From NCBI RefSeq assembly GCF_029931775.1, contig NC_079320.1, positions 42,015,521 through 42,079,520 on the forward strand: DNA of 64,000 nt, given 5' to 3'. The notes beneath the pieces were generated by a model. The model searched no databases. It was not told the DNA's origin and saw nothing but the letters and a program-made list of their open reading frames with translations. Shown here one piece after another: positions 61,484 through 64,000 of the stretch (its first letter is position 1; every line of letters starts with the position of its first letter). Both the position numbers and the translations under genes were made by a program. The DNA is from Euleptes europaea. Taxonomy: Eukaryota; Chordata; Lepidosauria; Squamata; Sphaerodactylidae.

Positions 61484-61738
61484 TTTGTGTGTGTGTGTAA
61501 AGTGCCAACAAGTTACTGCCGACTTATGGCTACCCCATAGGGGTCTTTGTATGTGTGTGTAAAGTGCTGTCAAGTCTCAGCCAATTTATGGTGACCCCAT
61601 AGGGTTTTCAAGGCAAGTGATTAAGCAGAGGTGGTTTGCCAGTGCCTTCTTCTGCAAAGTATTCCTTGGTGGTCTCCCATCCAAGTACCAACCCTGCTTA
61701 GTGTCTGAGATCTGATGAGATTGGGCTATACTACATTA
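61484..61738 (-). repeat. 5S rRNA-derived SINE with duplicated tail, antisense
   Basis: Two antisense tails in a row (gtgtaaagtgccaacaagtt at 61495 and gtgtaaagtgctgtcaagtc at 61558), then one body and a degraded 5S head (gtctgagatctgatgagatt). Confidence 0.75.
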
Positions 61739-62445
61739 TTCACATCCCTTTCATCTTTAAAAGGAAGCAATTTTTTAAAGCAATTATGGTTACAGAAATG
61801 ATTTAAAAGAAGGCAATGACGATGTTTCGGTTAGGAAATCCTGATGTGCTTGAATGGAGCTTTTGACACCATTGATGGTATAATTCATTCTAGATACATC
61901 CTACTTATTCTCACTATATGGGTTAATAATCTCATGTTGGTGCCAAACACCTATCCACGCCATAAGTCCATATTCTGCTGGGCATGTGATTACGGCCCAG
62001 TCCTGTGCAGATTTAGGTCATCTTAAGCACAATGGTGTGACATCTTTTTCACTCATTCACACATCCTACCACTTTCCACAATCTCTATCTCAAAGGTTCA
62101 GGGTTACAGGTAGGTCAGGCGGTCACAGTTTGCCACCAGTCTTCCCTTTTAAAAAATATACAGAGCCCTGACCCTTTCATACACAAGGTCCCTTCTCTCT
62201 AATTCATAGAGACATCACCAGACAGGGTAGCCCAGTCCCCTTTAACAATCTATCCTCAGACACTGCACAGAGCTGTTGGGGACTGGGATTCAACCACTTC
62301 TCAGTCTAGAGGATTTGAGTGGCCAATAAAGCAATCTGTTAATGTGCTTAAATCATTGCAGTCAACGAATTTAAGTTTTCTGTTTGCACAAGTTTTAGAT
62401 TATATAATTAGAGCCGATTTCAACGATCCCTAGTCTTAATGTGTC
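61739..62445. other. ZNF827 intron, nothing recognised
   Basis: No exon or repeat supported. Confidence 0.4.
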
Positions 62446-62562
62446 TGGACAGCCTAGGCTAGCCGGATCTTGGAAGCTAAGCAGGGTTGGTCCTGGTCAG
62501 TCTTTGGATGGAAGACTACCAAGGAATACCAGGGTCGTGATGTGGAGGAAGGCAATGACAAA
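62446..62562 (+). repeat. 5S rRNA-derived SINE, truncated
   Basis: agcctaggctagccggatct, tggaagctaagcagggttgg, aataccagggtcgtgatgtg, stopping at ggcaatgacaaa where tRNA-like SINE sequence begins. Confidence 0.75.
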
Positions 62563-62652
62563 ATGTGGCTCAGTGGTAGAGCATCTGCTTGGGATGCAAA
62601 AGGTCCCAGGTTCAATCCCTGGCATCTCCAGTTAAAGGGACTACACAACATC
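62563..62652 (+). repeat. tRNA(Ala)-like SINE head, fused to 5S SINE
   Basis: atgtggctcagtggtagagc, atctgcttgggatgcaaaag, gttcaatccctggcatctcc, agttaaagggactac. It starts exactly where the 5S SINE stops. Confidence 0.7.
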
Positions 62653-62697
62653 CTGTTGTGATCAGTGCCAACATCCTGTGTGGTGCTGGGGAGGGGG

Positions 62698-63010
62698 GGA
62701 GAAGAGGAAGAAGAGTTGGTTTTTATATGCCGATTTTCTCTACCACAAGGGAGTCTCAAACTGGCTTACAATCACCTTCCCTTCCCCTCCCCACAACAGA
62801 CACCCGGTGAGGTAGATGGGGCTGAGAGAGCTCTAGGAGAGCTGTGACTAGCCCAAGGTTACCCAGCTGGCTTCATGTGTAGGAGTGGGGAAACAAATCC
62901 AGTTCACCAGATTAGCCTCAGCCGCTCATGTGGAGGAGTGGGGAATCAAAGCTGGTTCTCCAGATCAGACTCCACCGCTCCAAACCACTGTTCTTAACCA
63001 CACCACACTG
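62698..63010 (-). repeat. Sauria-type SINE, full length, antisense
   Basis: GAA-rich tail, agagttggtttttatatgcc, ctggcttacaatcaccttcc, tctccagatcagactccacc, and the head accacaccacactgg. Confidence 0.87.
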
Positions 63011-64000
63011 GGAGTAGTACCATATTCAAGCCTTTCGTACATGATACTAAAGATGTCTTTAAGCCCCTCCCATGCCATTTATGTGATCATGTGAAATTTG
63101 TTAAGGTAGCATAGACAGCAGAAGGGAACCATTTTAGAACTGAATGTACAATCAAGCCAAATATAGGTTTTATATTTCACCAGAAGGTATGAGGAGCCCA
63201 AAGAATATTTTTGGCATTGTGTGTGAAAACGACCTTCATTCGTGTCCCCTTTTGTCCTCCTGATGCCCAGCTTGCCAGGGGATCAGGCACTTTCAGGGCT
63301 GAGGGAACTGTCAGACTGAGCATGCACAGTGCGGCAACACAACACATCCCTGAGTGTAGGGTTTCCCCTCTATAGTAAGGAGAGAGATATACCAGAGTAC
63401 ACTGCACTTGAACCATATTAGAATCAGGTCTATATCAGACAGCATTTGTAAAAATTACTTTGGTCACTATGAATTTGGTTCTGACTCAATGTTATGCAAG
63501 TATCAAAATTACATAAGTTCTTGTAGGCACATGGAATGTATTGACAGCTACATTTTTTAACCTGCTCTGATATTCCAGCATTTATCTGAGGGCAGAGGGC
63601 ATAGTTAGACATGTTTAATCTCTAAAGAGACAAATATGAAAGCCCAGCTTTATCAGGAAGACACAACTTGGTTCCTAACCCAAAGATCTGGCTGAGTTTA
63701 TTCAGTGGCATGGGGCATCCCATGTATCTTCAGGGGTAATCTCCTCCCAAATCATTCTTCAAGTCCAGAGAAAAACAGATTAGGCTAATGCTTCAAAAGA
63801 GAAACTCAGATTCCTAGTATTGGTTTCTAAAAAGTTCTAAAAACGGCCTGACATCAAGGAAAGCCATCTCCTATTTCAAATCTAAAAAATTTATTGTTCT
63901 AGCAGTGAAAATGACCTGGAAACATAACCTTACCTAGAGAATATGTTATGTTCCCATGGTGAGAACTAATCTGTAGAATAGGCAGATTCTGTCTGACATA
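63011..64000. other. ZNF827 intron, nothing recognised
   Basis: No exon or repeat supported up to the window end. Confidence 0.4.

Noticed and set aside
51567-64000. Further ZNF827 coding exons
   Set aside because: I looked for the conserved segments expected just upstream of the ETEK exon (for example the Ser/Phe-rich stretch ending in ISAP) and for C2H2 motifs on the - strand and found none.

Overview
The window is vertebrate nuclear DNA, most likely from a squamate reptile (lizard, possibly gecko). It has intron-containing genes at low density. The repeats are a squamate-type mix: tRNA-derived SINEs with a CTT-rich tail (Sauria-SINE type), SINEs with a 5S rRNA-derived head, an ACA-SINE2-like tRNA SINE, CR1 and L2/RTE-like LINE fragments, and many short hAT-like MITEs with perfect 8-bp target-site duplications. 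No prokaryotic or viral gene was seen.

Layout. 1-4700 is intergenic DNA with repeats. 4700-5080 is a CpG-rich promoter on the + side of MMAA, and the MMAA coding exons follow at 8444-15063. All six coding exons are present with GT-AG introns and join in phase to a 418-residue protein, the length I recall for the human one. 15064-20000 is MMAA 3' flank and repeats. 20045-31115 holds exons of a second + strand gene. Its first recognisable exon resembles the N-terminal half of human C4orf51, which lies between MMAA and ZNF827 in human. Further small exons with good splice sites and open frames follow at 26044-26112, 30729-30813 and 30937 onward. The - strand carries the 3' half of ZNF827: a long probable 3' UTR (about 33310-37234) and six coding exons between 37235 and 51566 that join in phase. 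The rest (51567-64000) looks like one long ZNF827 intron; the N-terminal exons lie beyond the window.

The order MMAA (+), C4orf51-like (+), ZNF827 (-) matches human 4q31, so this is a conserved amniote block. MMAA encodes the mitochondrial GTPase chaperone of methylmalonyl-CoA mutase. ZNF827 encodes a nuclear C2H2 zinc-finger protein. The two are neighbours but have no known functional link.

The most unusual material is in the repeats: two fold-back elements with 14- and 16-bp target duplications that share a small hairpin-like kernel, composite SINEs that join tRNA and 5S heads to one tail also found on a LINE, a TAGGGTTGCC-ended MITE family with nested palindromes, and a 204-bp near-identical pair in two ZNF827 introns.
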